In this document: piece after piece, positions 25,623-37,900 of the stretch
Numbering within the stretch: position 1 is the first letter of the stretch
Layout of the letters: the number at the start of each line of letters is the position of its first letter
From: Rhytidiadelphus loreus
Taxonomy: Eukaryota > Streptophyta > Bryopsida > Hypnales > Hylocomiaceae
Assembly (NCBI GenBank): GCA_947034895.1
Contig: OX344764.1
Span: forward strand, 22,878,001 to 22,942,000
DNA length: 64,000 nt
Reading direction: 5' to 3'
Notes under the pieces: generated by a model
What the model saw: only the letters and a program-made list of their open reading frames with translations
Told to the model about the DNA's origin: nothing
Databases searched by the model: none
Made by a program: the position numbers and the translations under genes

Positions 25623-25866
25623 CATTTGATGAAATTCAGCCCTCGTTAAGGGCTATGAGTTTTCCTGCGTTCCTTTGCGTTCTCATCTCTACCACGTAGC
25701 TTGCTGACGTGGTCAAGAGACGACCATATCAGCAGGCATTAAAATTTTATTTTATTTTATTTATTTATTTTTAAATTAATTTATTATTTCAAACAACACA
25801 GGCTGGTTCATAGCAACGGAAACCAGCCTGAAACGGCCCTCCCCAAGGGCTGAATCCCATCTAATG
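25623..25866. mobile_element. CATTAGA-type MITE, 244 bp
   Basis: The right end GGGCTGAATCCCATCTAATG is matched at the left by CATTTGATGAAATTCAGCCC, an inverted repeat of about 20 bp with a few mismatches. The interior is rich in TTTAT repeats. Same family as 26960-27252, 60007-60308 and 60626-60923. Confidence 0.7.
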
Positions 25867-26959
25867 CTTTGATCCACTCACTGAAGTTGCATGTGTGTAT
25901 GGTAGAGGAGAAGACTGTCTGTCTGTTTGTACGTGCGCACTTGATGGGTGCTCACAAAATTAAGGACTTGCAAGACACCAAATGTAAGCTTAAGTTATCA
26001 TTTCATCCAACCGAGGTGCGGTGGTGGTGGAGGAGGTGTGTTTCAGGACGGCGCAGGTTCACAGCCAACTCCTGCTGCACTGGGGATCCACGCAACTCCA
26101 TGGTCTCCTTGCAACGTACTTATCACCTACCTTACTTTTCTTTCACAAATGAACTGGGGTTCACACCTCCAACGGGGCCAATACTACCGTAACAAGCATG
26201 ACAAGCAGCTATTCTAGCTTATGTTAAACTCACATGAGAAGGAGCTGGCCCCAGAAATTTTAGAAACTCAACTTTTCTACTCCCTCTGTTTTTGAAAAAG
26301 ACCCATGTTTCCTTTGTGTTTTTATTGTCGAGATGAAGTCAGTCAAAGGGAAAATGAACCCTGTAATGTCGTTGGGAACACTAAGTGTCTGATGGATGAC
26401 AGAGAATCCTTCCATGTAAGAGAGAAGCAGAGATGTTCATACTTGGAATTTTGTGTGGAAAGGGGAGGTCGTGCTCAATAGTTTGACCTCCAATGAGTGC
26501 TCTTGGTGTGTGTTTTTTAAGCAGATGATTCGCTTGGTTATGTACTAGAGAGGATGATTTCCATAGTGACTAGCCCAACATTCCAAGTTTAAGGATGGGG
26601 AGGGTTGTGTTGGTGACAACACACTCTAAAGTCGGAGGTTTTGAAATGGACCATATACCAACTTATTTGCATTTGGAGGAAGCAAAACTCCTTGAAGTAT
26701 TTTTTTAATGAATTTTCATCAAAAGAAAAAATGGAATTGACATCTAGCCCAAGTCGTTTCATATGTTTTGGACCTTGGTAGAATTAGCTACAAATTTTTG
26801 AAGTTGAAATGCAATGGTCACTAAATTGGACCACCTACTGAAATGTACATCGTTTGTACATTGATGGTGCAATGAAGAGTGTGAAATGTACCTTTAAGTT
26901 AGAGGAACATTTTAGAGCTTGGTCCATTTTAGGACCTCCTACTTTAGTGGTGGCTAACT
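25867..26959. other. Intergenic with dispersed-repeat copy
   Basis: About 26690-26945 is a TAAGGTAGG-family copy. Two overlapping plus-strand frames at 25869-26217 are not recognisable and are not proposed as genes. Confidence 0.4.
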
Positions 26960-27252
26960 CATTAGATGTTTTTTTGGGCCTCCTGGAGACCGCGAGTTAT
27001 AATGTTGTGATAACCAAGGAACGTGACTGCTATAGTGACACCTTAGCGGTCATACGTGGCCGAGAGGCTGCTAGCTAATTTTCCAAAAAAAAAAACATTT
27101 CTATTTTTTTTGAATTTCTTTTTTGCATTTGAAGGATTAAATTTTTCTTTTTTGAATTTCTTTTGACAGCCGGTTGTTCCTTCACTGCGGGGGGAATTGT
27201 GAAGGGAACGTGCCTAAAATGGTCTCCCGGAGGCCCGAAAAAACATCTAATG
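26960..27252. mobile_element. CATTAGA-type MITE, 293 bp
   Basis: Left end CATTAGATGTTTTTTTGGGC and onward, right end its complement ending AAAAAACATCTAATG. About 32 bp of inverted repeat with two mismatches, the best-preserved ends of this family here. Non-coding interior. Confidence 0.8.
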
Positions 27253-30200
27253 TCACAAATAAGGACCTATTCAAACTTCATTACATTCTCTATAGAAATA
27301 TCTTTTGTCAATGCAAAGCTTGTTCCTTATCTAAATTGTTGACCAACATGAGCTCTAGGATTTTTTAGCATGGTGTTTGGTGGCTTCTTTTTTCACGATT
27401 TTTTTCATTGGAATAAAATTGTTCTTTTTGTGACAAAAAAAACAAAAAAAACTTGCTCCCCTTTAGTTTAAAACCTATAAATGAGATTCATATCTTTTGG
27501 AGATTAATCCTTTTGCATTCATGGACTTTTAATCTTTTTCTTTGCAACAAAAGAGGCTTGGAGGAGGGAAAAATAGACATGTCTCTGGTTGATGAAGATG
27601 CACAATCAAAATGTAGTACCTTTCCAATGCCCCAATTTCATTAGATTTGGAGTTGTATAGTAAAAGATATTGCTATTGTAGTAATAAGTAGTTTTAGAAG
27701 GTAGGAGAACAAAAAACCTACACATTTTTTAATTAAGTATAGTTCCTATTGTTCCTACAATTTTTATCAATTCTTGTTGGCAATTGAATGAAGGATTGAA
27801 TATAACATTCTTGAATTACCATCCATTCAAAGAAGATTTTTTGAACAAAGTTATTTGCCTTAACCCCTAAGTAGTCTGCACAAGGGTCTGCACTACATTT
27901 CACTTGTCATATGAGGTCTACTTTTGGTGGAGATTCATTGCATCACTCTCCGGGTGCCATAAAATTTATGATTGATTTGGCCATTGCTTAATACTTTTCA
28001 AAATTGACTATATGCATGAAAAGTCCTGAAATGAGAGGAAAATATATATATACATTGTCTTTGTTATGGTGCCAAATCTACAAAAGTATTCAAGTTCTTT
28101 AAAAAAAATTCTACACACGCATACACCGGACCTCCTCATGGTCATGCTCTCTCAAATTGTGACAACATGTGTGCCAAATTGTTGAATCAAAACACCCACA
28201 AATATACTATTTAAGCTTTGTATACAAAGTGTGTGGATGGATCAAAAGCTACCTATACTAGGATAAGTATTTAAAGGACACTTATTCTTCTAAGAGTACA
28301 AGAAAGGAACTCTTGAATGCAACAGCTTACCTATCCTATGATCGAAACTCAAGCATTATCTACCCATTAAGTAGATCAAGGACTATATTATCCACCCATT
28401 AGGTAGGCCAATTACAATGGAGCCATACTCAAGAAAGAAGAAAAATGGTCAATTTTGTTAAAATGGCAGGTATCCCGCACACCATTTTAATGGAATATCT
28501 TCTACAAAAGAGAATAAGTGTACTGCGATAGGGTCATACATGTGCCAATTTTATGCCTAGCACATTCAAATCACTCCTAGTTCACGCATTTCCACTCCCC
28601 TCGGACAATCTTTCTATTGTTTTCATTCTTTTAGTGGTTTCATTTTGTGCCATTTTAGTGGAATACCGCCATTTTAACGAAATTGACCATAAATTTTTTT
28701 AAATGATCTATATTTGACCCAATGGAGAGAGCTTTAAGAAAGGCTACAATGCCAACTTCAATCGCAGATCTAGCTTGGCATACTGACTTTTGTCCACGTG
28801 TGTCTGATGGCCCAATATCCTCAAAGTCCAACTCTTTCAAAATAAAAAATATCCCTCATTGTATGGTATTTGGGCACAAATACTACAAAAATGGTATTTT
28901 GGAGTTTTGTAGAACCTTGCATCAAGGTCAATTCTTTTTAATTTTGTCCTTGAAAAATCAAGAGCCTTAGTGCCTACATTTATGTAGTTGAAAGATATTG
29001 GAAATACAATATCAAAATGAGGTGAATTTTTTGTTTTAGAGTTTCTCATAGATAGAATGTAGCCATTGAACCATTTCAAGGGGCTAACCCCTCATCGCCG
29101 GAGGCCTATTTGAATTCAAAAACATTATTGCTTTTGAAGTGTTGTAGTTCAAAATTTCAATGAGGTATAGAAATCTCAACCGTACAATCTTGTAGAGTAC
29201 ATGTTGTAGATGATGTGAATCAAATTTGGAGTCATTTGACTGCGTAGATTGAAAGATTATAATGTTTTAGTGTTGAAAAAGGATGCTGAAATTTTCCTAA
29301 AAAACACACTTGGAGGTGAAATTTGATTTCTAAACCTACTCAAATAGAAAAACTTTAAACTATAAAGTGATTCAAAACCAGTATACAAACACATATGTAA
29401 AAAGAAAATATCATAGAATTGACTCATTGTGTCTGCAAAATGGCTTTCAAATGTCAAAAAAATAGCAAGAGAAGTTGCAAAAAACACCTCTAAGGCTAAA
29501 CCTCCTCCTCTTAAAATGCTTCTTAGTCACTCATTACTCCTTAGATTGAGATGAAATTTTAGACACATAAACTAGACTAGTATGCGCATCTTTTCCAAAA
29601 AAAATTATTGAAAATTTACACTGTATGAAGAAGAAACAAGCCGCCAAAGTTCACTGTAATCCAAAAATGTTGGGATTTTGAACTTCGAATTGCTCCCAAA
29701 CATTCAAAACAGCTTGGAGTGACATGAGAATTTTACCACAATAACTATACTTTGAGGGGAACATAACCCAACAAATTTTATCAAAAAATAACATTGGATG
29801 AAGGAGATACAAGCCCCCGAAGTTGCAGCCTTCAAATGCAGTTTGGTGAACCTAAATTGAACCTGTGAACTTTGATTGGCTCTTGTTCATTTTCTTCAAT
29901 TCCTTTGACTATTCCACCACCATCCTCAGTTGTCAACCAGTATAATTCATGCATCATTCCCACTCCTCTCTCTCCATCACTCCCATTCTCCCACTCAATC
30001 ATTCCACTTAATACCCCCTCCATCACATCGCTCAAAGTCCCAAGCTATTCTCTCCATTGCCGTTTTTTTATTATTCCACTGTACCTAACGACATTGCACT
30101 GTTGTAACACCACGTACAAGAGAAATGAAGATTTTTGGTCATACATAAATCAGTACGCACTCATTGTGCAAGATTTAGAGGTTGTTATGCTCACAGAATA

Positions 30201-30330
30201 GGGTGGGTCTACTTTAATTATTGAAATGGGGCTACTCATTTTTTTTAATATTGAAATCAGTAGTGTGTACCCTCACTGGATGCTTTACCAAAATCAGAAT
30301 TTTATATCACCACCACTAGGAGGAGTAAGC
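27253..30330. other. Intergenic, nothing recognised
   Basis: AT-rich. The overlapping frames of 60-109 codons (for example 28722-28970 plus and 29872-30201 plus) show no family motif and no splice-consistent partners. Confidence 0.4.
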
Positions 30331-30497
30331 TTAAGGTAACTCTACCTATGACAGGCAAAACTTGGGACTAGCCTAGTGCAGGCAAAAAAATTCATGAGCA
30401 GTACATGTGTCTTGTGAAATGTACTGCTCATGAATTTTTTGGCCTTCATTGGGCAGGTCCCAAGTTTTGCCTGGTGTCATAGATAGAGTTACCTTAA
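30331..30497. mobile_element. Foldback MITE bounded by TTAA, 167 bp
   Basis: Opens TTAAGGTAACTCTACCTATG and closes with the complement ending AGATAGAGTTACCTTAA. The arms (about 75 nt) also match through CAGGCAAAACTTGGGAC, GGCAAAAAAATTCATGAG and GTACAT. The TTAA at each end could be a target duplication (as in piggyBac-like elements) or simply part of the inverted repeat. Confidence 0.75.
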
Positions 30498-31836
30498 TTA
30501 GTCTTGTGAAAGTGGTTCCATCTTGAATATCAGTTTGCAAGTGGCGTTGACTTGTTAGGTTGCTTAACTTGAAGCTCGCTGAATTCATTGACAATGTGCT
30601 TCAACCTAACTCAACTGGCACTTGGACAAAGACGAGGTGCTTGCCTTGCGTGTTGTGATGTGTTGCAGAACTGGAATGTCTTCATTCTTGTCATGCGGAG
30701 TCCATGTGAGGGATAATCCCAATCACCAAAATTGCACAAATAGTTGGTGTTAATGCAGCTAGCTGAACTCAGCACACAAGTTGTTGTTTTATTTTTGTGC
30801 AACTTATGATCTTTTGAAAATGTGCATACTTTGACATAAGACCTTCAAGGTCTTTTAGATAACTAGTACTCTCACTGAGGAGTGGTTAGGTTGGTGATGA
30901 ATGAAAGCAACTGAGAACGTTGTTAGAATCGATGAAATCCAATCCTATCAACATGTCTTAAAATGTAAGATTCGTAGATATAGATGGACAAGGTATTAAT
31001 TAGAATGTTATAAAATTTTGCATAAATTTAGTGTCCTTAGAGCATCATCACTGTCGGACGCTCTCAATCCATGCCAAAAGTCATATGTTGGGCTCAGATT
31101 AGGGGCTTTTCAATGAGACAACAACATCCTCCATTATGTCCTGATCAATAGGCTCCATGAAAAGCCAAAGCTCTTGAAATCAGCTTATATTCTTTCTATT
31201 TTCTATTTTTTCTCCCTTCAAATTTCTAAATCTTTTAGAATCATGATCCAAAAGTGATTTGATCAAATACAAAAAAAATCAATCAGCCCCTGCAAGTCAG
31301 AGGGCTTGGAGTTTTTTTCTATTGAGCTTGGTTAATTGAAAAAATGTCCATGTTGTGACCACAGTGGGGGTCAATTCTTAGCCTCCCTACTTTCATGCTG
31401 TCCTTGGACTCATCTGGAGAGCAGGGTTAGTTCTTAGAGCATTGCCACTAAGGACCAACCTCGATTCTACGCCAAAAGCCATATGGCAGGCTCATATTGG
31501 GAGGCTTTTTGATAAGGCAACAACATCCCCACATCCTCCGATCCATTGTGTCTTGCTCAATAGGCTTGATGAAAAGTCAAAAACCTTGAAATTAGCTTAT
31601 ATTGTTTACGTTTTCCATTTTTCTTCTTCATATTTCTAAATCCAATGAGGATCACAACCCAAAAGTGATTTGATCATCATAAAGAATTGGTTGAGCTTCA
31701 CAAGTTGAAGGGCCTGAAGTTTTTTTTAATGAACCTGGTTGAAAAAGTGTCCATGCCGTGCCTATGTTGGGAGTCAATTCACAACCTCTCCACTCTCTTG
31801 TTGTCACAATCTCATTTGAAGTGTAGGAGTGGCAAT
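30498..31836. other. Intergenic, a direct repeat only
   Basis: 31030-31350 and 31435-31780 are diverged direct copies: both contain 'agagcat..ccact', 'cgccaaaagccatatg', 'ggcttttcaatgaga', 'aggct.gatgaaaag'-type blocks. No gene supported. Confidence 0.5.
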
Positions 31837-32058
31837 CACTACAAGAGAAAGGGGTGTTTTAGGGGTGTTTTTAAGTATAGTGCTAGAGATAAGATATTAA
31901 GTAATGATCTTTATGTAGATTTCTAGTAAAAATTTACTGAAAGTACACGTATTTTCAATAAATTTTTACTAAAAATCTACATAAAGGTCAATATAAAGGT
32001 CATTACTTAATATCTTATCTCTAGGACTATACTTAGAACACCCCTTTTTCTTGTAGTG
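31837..32058. mobile_element. CACTA-type MITE, 222 bp
   Basis: Begins CACTACAAGAGAAAGGGGTG and ends CACCCCTTTTTCTTGTAGTG. Almost the entire element is a foldback, including paired 'gatattaagtaatg' blocks and 'tttttactagaaatctac'-like arms. Flanked by the 3-bp direct repeat AAT (31834-31836 and 32059-32061). Confidence 0.85.
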
Positions 32059-32061
32059 AAT

Positions 32062-32762
32062 GCTTTCATTAGAATGCTATGAGTGGAAATGAGTATCTTT
32101 GATATAGATGTTATCAATGATAGTTTCTTGAAAGGATAAACAAATAAAATTGAATAATTGTGTTTGAGGAAGCAAGGAAAATGTTTGTATATAGAACTAA
32201 GGTACACTCCAAATCATGCCATGCCTATAACCACTATCATCACTTGGTATACATCTCCAAAATCAATTTGTACGTATGTTGAAGAAATGATTTTAGAACA
32301 TCTACCCAAAAAATCTTTGACCTTCATAACTTTTGCATATAGTATCCAAATGTCATGTTCTTTGGTGTGTTGGAACCTCCTTTCACTTGCCAACAAGAAA
32401 ATATATAAATTTCACTAGTTTAATAATAATAACTAGACATAGTAACAAAAAGTGGCATTTTTGTGGGTTCCCACCTTATACTAAGATAATGCATATAAAT
32501 TTCAAGCATTTAAGAAACTCAAAATTTAATATACTAAAAGTGTGCCTTTATATTGATTTTAGAGCATAATAACCCATTTCTAATTGATAAGGTAGGAGGT
32601 CTAGAAATTGATTGGGTTCTAAGTGCATCCTTTATCTAGGAATGAGTGATATGTTCTTTGAAATACCTATTACTGTCATTGATGACGTAGGTAGGTTTAA
32701 AAGGATGGCTTATGGATCTCTTAGCTTACTCATGAGATTCAAATGCACTGGATTTTTCATAG
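32062..32762. other. Intergenic, nothing recognised
   Basis: AT-rich. Overlapping frames on both strands with no motif. Confidence 0.4.
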
Positions 32763-33715
32763 TTAACTTCTAAAGTCTAATTGTCTTCCTTGGGGACAAA
32801 TGAAAGTTTGAGTAGGTTCTTGTGATCTCAATTTTTGATGCAATTTTTTGAAACTTTATTGAAGATAGAAAAGCACATTAGCTCTCTAGGAATATAATTT
32901 TTATTTCAACTAGTGGTTGGGAGCTAAAAGTTATGCCACAATAAATCCAAATTTTAGGTCATTGTATATAAAAAAATCCAAAAAAATTTAAAATAATTAA
33001 ATTTTTTCCCCTGTCATAAATTGTATTTTTGTCTACATGGAAAGTTATGATTCATTCTATTTGGATATTTAATGGTGTGAAAGTTACAAAGCTTTTTGTT
33101 TTAGGGGCAATCATTGTATTTTGAGAAATTAGCATATGGGGTGTTTTTTCTTAACTCAGTTTCAAAATTTTCAAAATATAAAAGTTCCACAAGGTTTACT
33201 ACTCAATTTTCAAAATTTTCAAAATATAAAAGAACAATCCACTTGGGATTAGTGTGTTTTAATTCATCTTTGAGCTATTAATGATTTATTTTTTCCTTCA
33301 ATCTTATACCCACTTTTATTCAACAATTTTCTTAAGTATGAAAAGAAAGTGTGTATTTTGAATTTTTTTTCCTAGACTTTCAACTCAATTCTTCAATATA
33401 AAAAATTCAAAATTTGTAGTGTAGAAATATGAATTTAAGAAGATTCAAGCCAAGGTACAATATGAAAATTTTATAATCTAGTCAAGCAAGGTACAAAAAA
33501 ATTCATTTTCTTTACCTTAAATGCTAATATCCTGCAATCTACGAGGTCAAAGTTTCTAAAATTTCTTCCTACATTCTTATACTAATCTAATAGAAGATCA
33601 CATGGTTAGATATGTTAAAAAAACAATTGTTCGAAGTTTTTTGCACTTTGCAATAGAGATGCCAATTTTGAGTGTTTTTTGTTAAAATAAAATTCCTTGG
33701 GGCTTTATAGGTTAA
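32763..33715. mobile_element. TTAACC inverted-repeat element, 953 bp
   Basis: Left end TTAACTTCTAAAGTC; right end GGGGCTTTATAGGTTAA. The internal blocks 'gttatgccacaat', 'atggaaagttatgattcattc' and 'ttgcaatagagatgccaattttgagtg' recur in other copies in the same order. Confidence 0.65.
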
Positions 33716-33835
33716 TGTTGTCTTTCCATGTGAAAAGATTTGTAAGCAATTAAGGTAACACTCAATAAAGCACTCAGTCTCTAAAACTGCCCACCTCCTA
33801 TTTGTACATGTTTTTTCATGGTATTTGCAATGGAC

Positions 33836-34122
33836 AAGAAAATATGAAACAACTTGGATTAGATGCCAATTTCAAAATTCATAACTAGTTCTACAAAGCT
33901 CCAGAAAATATGAAACAACTTGGGTTAGATGCCCATTTCACTTGTCAGTTCCAACTCTTAAATGGTCGATTTATGGATTTATGGATTTATGGACCTGTTA
34001 CCTTAGTTTTTTTTCCAGAAAATATGAAACAACTTGGGTTAGATGCCCATTTCACTTGGTCAGTTCTAGCTCTTAAATGGTCGATTTATGGATTTATGGA
34101 CCTGTTACCTTGGTTTTTGTTC
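33836..34122. repeat. TAAGGTAGG-family core in tandem (114-bp units)
   Basis: A 114-bp unit starting CCAGAAAATATGAAACAACT at 33901 is repeated from 34015, and a partial third copy of its start lies at 33840. Each unit ends with TGTTACCTTAG/TGTTACCTTGG. This is a local tandem duplication of part of the dispersed family. Confidence 0.8.
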
Positions 34123-34969
34123 AATTGTTTGATTAGAACCCCCATAATGCCAAGTCCAATTTTCAAGGAGATTTGTCATCATTCCATTGGATTTGCAAAA
34201 TAACACAAAATAACATAGACCTCTTTCCACACCCTTAGATTTGCAAAAACTACAGATATTTGTGATGAACTATTAAACTTGGCATTATGTCCCATAATGC
34301 TCTTCAGCCTCCCGGCTTTCCAGCATTATCTAGTCCATTTCACCAAGCAAGGTTTTCTTGAATCAACAATAAAACACAGGCTTCTATTTTTCTCCTGAAT
34401 TACCAAGTTTGTAAGCTTTTCAACCATAATCTCAAAAATTGTAGTTGCACATTTCCAGGTACCCGCCCAACATTGGTTAGTACCTCCTTCAGCATTGAAG
34501 ATACGTCCCTGCGGTCATTCTCCGTAACCTAGCTCACTTTGCCATTACCTGTCTGGCCTCGTTGAAGTTAATGGCCAAGTGGAAATTCTCCACACAACTT
34601 TAACGAGGCCAGACAATAAGCGGTTGTTCTTGCCTTAAAAACAATGTGTGAACCCACTAATGCCAGATGCAATGAAAACACGCTTCTTTTCAAACGAGAC
34701 CTCAGCAATTCAACAATATAACTGGCAGAATCAATCTGCGGTTATGAATTGAATGGTTATTACCAGGTTGACATCAATCATTTTTCACAGCACATGCCAT
34801 GAAAACTGTACACAGTGAACCTCTTTTTCCACGATGCATGATATGAATCTAAGAATGAGCGGATTAAAAAAGAAAGAAATGGCAAGAAATGCTAATATTC
34901 GACAGATTCCTCAAGGTTCTACCTACAAAATCTTGTTAAAACTTAAAACAACATTGTCAATTGCTTGAT
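34123..34969. other. 3' flank of the oxygenase gene
   Basis: Contains a copy of the low-copy repeat seen at 13550 and 19600 (34135-34335) and a short hairpin (34550-34615). About 34480-34969 may include the oxygenase 3' untranslated region. Confidence 0.4.
34550..34615. repeat. Hairpin with 20-nt arms
   Basis: The left arm TGTCTGGCCTCGTTGAAGTT (34550-34569) and the right arm at 34596-34615 are complementary with one mismatch, separated by a 26-nt loop. It lies about 0.36 kb beyond the oxygenase stop codon. It is more GC-rich than the surrounding DNA. Whether it is transcribed is unknown. Confidence 0.7.
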
Positions 34970-37900
34970 TCATAAAGCTCCATAGTACTTGCTGAGGCGT
35001 TCCTCGGTAAAATCTCCGAAGTTGGCGACCTTCTGCGATTTCCAAAAGAGTGCAAACAAAATCAGAAAGCGTTGTCAAGAGACTAGTACAATGCAAGATA
35101 AAGGATCAAATGGTATTGTGACGTACAAACTGTTACCTCAGTTAAATTATCGAGAGCTTCTGGTGAATTAAGAGGCTCATCCCTGCGGCCAAAGCCAGGA
35201 CAGAAAAACATCAGTGTTGGTGGTACAGGTCGACAGATTAAAGAAAATCATCAGAGTTAGTCAACTGAAACAGATCCTAATTTGAACATAAATTCTGTAA
35301 GAAGACAATCAAACCAGACACAACTAAACAAATCAGTTTTTGGACATGAAGGTTCTTAAATGCAAAATATCCAACACCTACCATTGCGGTTGCATGAATA
35401 ATGCAAATGTGTTGCGGTCCACTCCAACTGCAGCTTTTCCACATGCTGCCTGCACAAACGCAAGAATTCTAGATCTGAGATTTTTTAGATGCCACTTGCA
35501 TCTGGGTTAGGAACACAAGCAAAGAAAACCAACAAGATGAGCCTAGAGAAACAAGACTACATTCGTTGTTTTCACGAATTTCAGGGCATGGCGGTGCGAT
35601 AATTGGACCTGTACACAATGTAAGGTGGCCTGGAACAGACCGCCTGAGTGGATTTCAGTGGCTTCGCCCATTTGGTAAGCTATGTCGTCCTCTGAAAAAA
35701 CTGCCTGTGAATCGTACTCCAAATTGTAAGATTTTCACGATTGCACATAAATGAAAAGAGTAATATGTAAGTCGAGATCAGGATGAACCTTGACAATAGT
35801 TCCCAATCTGTCACGGATGTAGAGCCCGGACTGAGGGTCAGGATTTGTAACCTTGACATCTTCCCTCATGTACATTGCACAAGTCAAGCCTGCAAAAGGT
35901 ACGTCCCAATTGGTCACGACACTAACATACTCAGATTGCTCTGATTCTGATTGAAATATACGCCGCTCAGCAAGCACATTAATTCTGAGGAATGGTAAAG
36001 TATAGAAGCACATTGAATTATTTGTTCAAAGAACAAATCTGATGACAACACATATATTAACCCCTATAAAGGATTGGGCTTTTGTGAACTTGGGCAGGCT
36101 CTATTGACTTCATAATTTGGAATTTCTGCATGAATTTTTTAGGATGGATGCTACTCATCGTCATCATAATCTACGTGTGAAGCTTTGTTTCCTGTCATTA
36201 TGCAAAAGTTAGAAGGGTTTTTCAATTTTAATGTCCAATAGGGTAGCTTTTGGGGGATTGTATAGGTTGATACCTACTCAAAAGAATTTGAACCATTCAA
36301 TGCCAAATAGTGAGGTAAAATTATGAGGAGTTTATTTTGTAGGCAATGAAGGTAGAAAAAACATATGTAGTCGACTTTTGCTCTCAATTTTGAAAATTTT
36401 CAAACAAAAATAAAAATAAAAGATATTAATTGTTTAATAGAAAATTCTCACCATTGAAATTAACAATTCTCAAATTCTTTCAAAAGTTATTAGCATATTA
36501 GTTTTATCTTTTAGTAACACCTTCCACTTTACAATTTTTTTTAGATGAATATGAAAGTTTTTTTGGTTAAAATTTTTCTAAAGATGTTGAAAGACAAAAC
36601 TTCACCTTTTGGAAGGGCTAGAAAAACCTCCATTTTGAGGTTTAGGCACATTGAACTTGCAATCACTGGGAATATTCACTCTAAAATTTTAGGACAATGT
36701 ACTTGAACAAGTTAACCAAAGGATCCTACGGTTAAGTTTTAAAAAAAATAAATATTCATGAAGATTTTGACCTTGCTTTGGAGATGAGTATTTTGAAGTA
36801 GTTTTGGCCTCTAAATATGAAAGAATTTAGGGATTAATAGTAGAAATACCTGTCAGAGATCCGTGATCAAAGTGCCATCCACACCAAGAAGCCATCTCTT
36901 TCTCCCTTTCTTCTGCGTCCCTGTATGAACACAACATCTCCAAGGTCAGAAACAGAAAGAAAGGGGCTTACAGGCTTGGAACAATGGATCTCTTTGATTG
37001 ACAATACTCAGAAAAATAGGCAACCTGCTTGAAGCCGGAAAATAATGCAAGAGGCGTCCTTTGTGGCATTTCGAGTTCTGCAGCATCCTGACAAGTTTCC
37101 CTCGCTCGTAATCAGTTCTCCTGGCCGACACTGTCGCAAGGAACAATGCTTGCGTAAATAAAACGAGCTCTCTCTTCGTGATCGAGTCAACACATAGCAA
37201 CAATACAGTAAAGAATTGTGTGCAATTTAAGTGGCAATTAATCCTACGTGTCCAAGCTAAAAATAGAAAATTCGCTTTGGGATCTAATGGTCGATCATCG
37301 TATCCTTCAAAACATATTTCTTTTCTTCAAAATATACACGGTACAAATTCTTCTTTCAATTGGTACATTTTGTTACCTTCCTAAATGATTCATTCAATTC
37401 CTATCGACATGGAAGCAGCAACTTCTGGCCAAATTGGGCACTTAAGAAGCCATTGTGATCTGAGATACAGAACGAGGGTCAACCTAACAGTCAAGTGCTC
37501 TCCTGCCTAAAGAATGCTCGGCAACTATGAACCCTTTACCACTTTTTAATTAATTTCCATTCATGGAAGCTTAGATAAATCAGAACAATATCCCCATAGA
37601 AACTGCAAATTTGTATGAAGGAATATCGTCGATTTGAGTAGTTTACGAACCAAATTTGTCGCAGTGATGGGCCATCAACAGCCCCACGTCTAATATGAGG
37701 CGTCCAAGCTCCTTGAATGCTGCAAAAAATGCAGAAACATGTTTCAATCTTAGCAGAATGTCACCGCCTAAGACTTGCTGCATTTCTCTTCAACTGTGGA
37801 CGAATCCATACTGTGGCCAACTCTCCATCGATCATGCTAATAAAATGTTACAAACAAAAGAGGCAATCAAATCCAAGCAACACAACGGACTTACGAATCT

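Noticed and set aside
26282..26300. CTCCCTCTGTTT motif resembling grass Stowaway ends
   Set aside because: No inverted partner was found nearby, and the match is short in pyrimidine-rich DNA.
35772..35779. Non-canonical AT donor for oxygenase exon 11 (keeping V-H-P before the intron)
   Set aside because: A canonical GT donor right after IVK joined to the acceptor TTCACAG at 35705-35711 gives IVK/AVFSEDDIAYQ, which fits the family length without invoking an odd intron.
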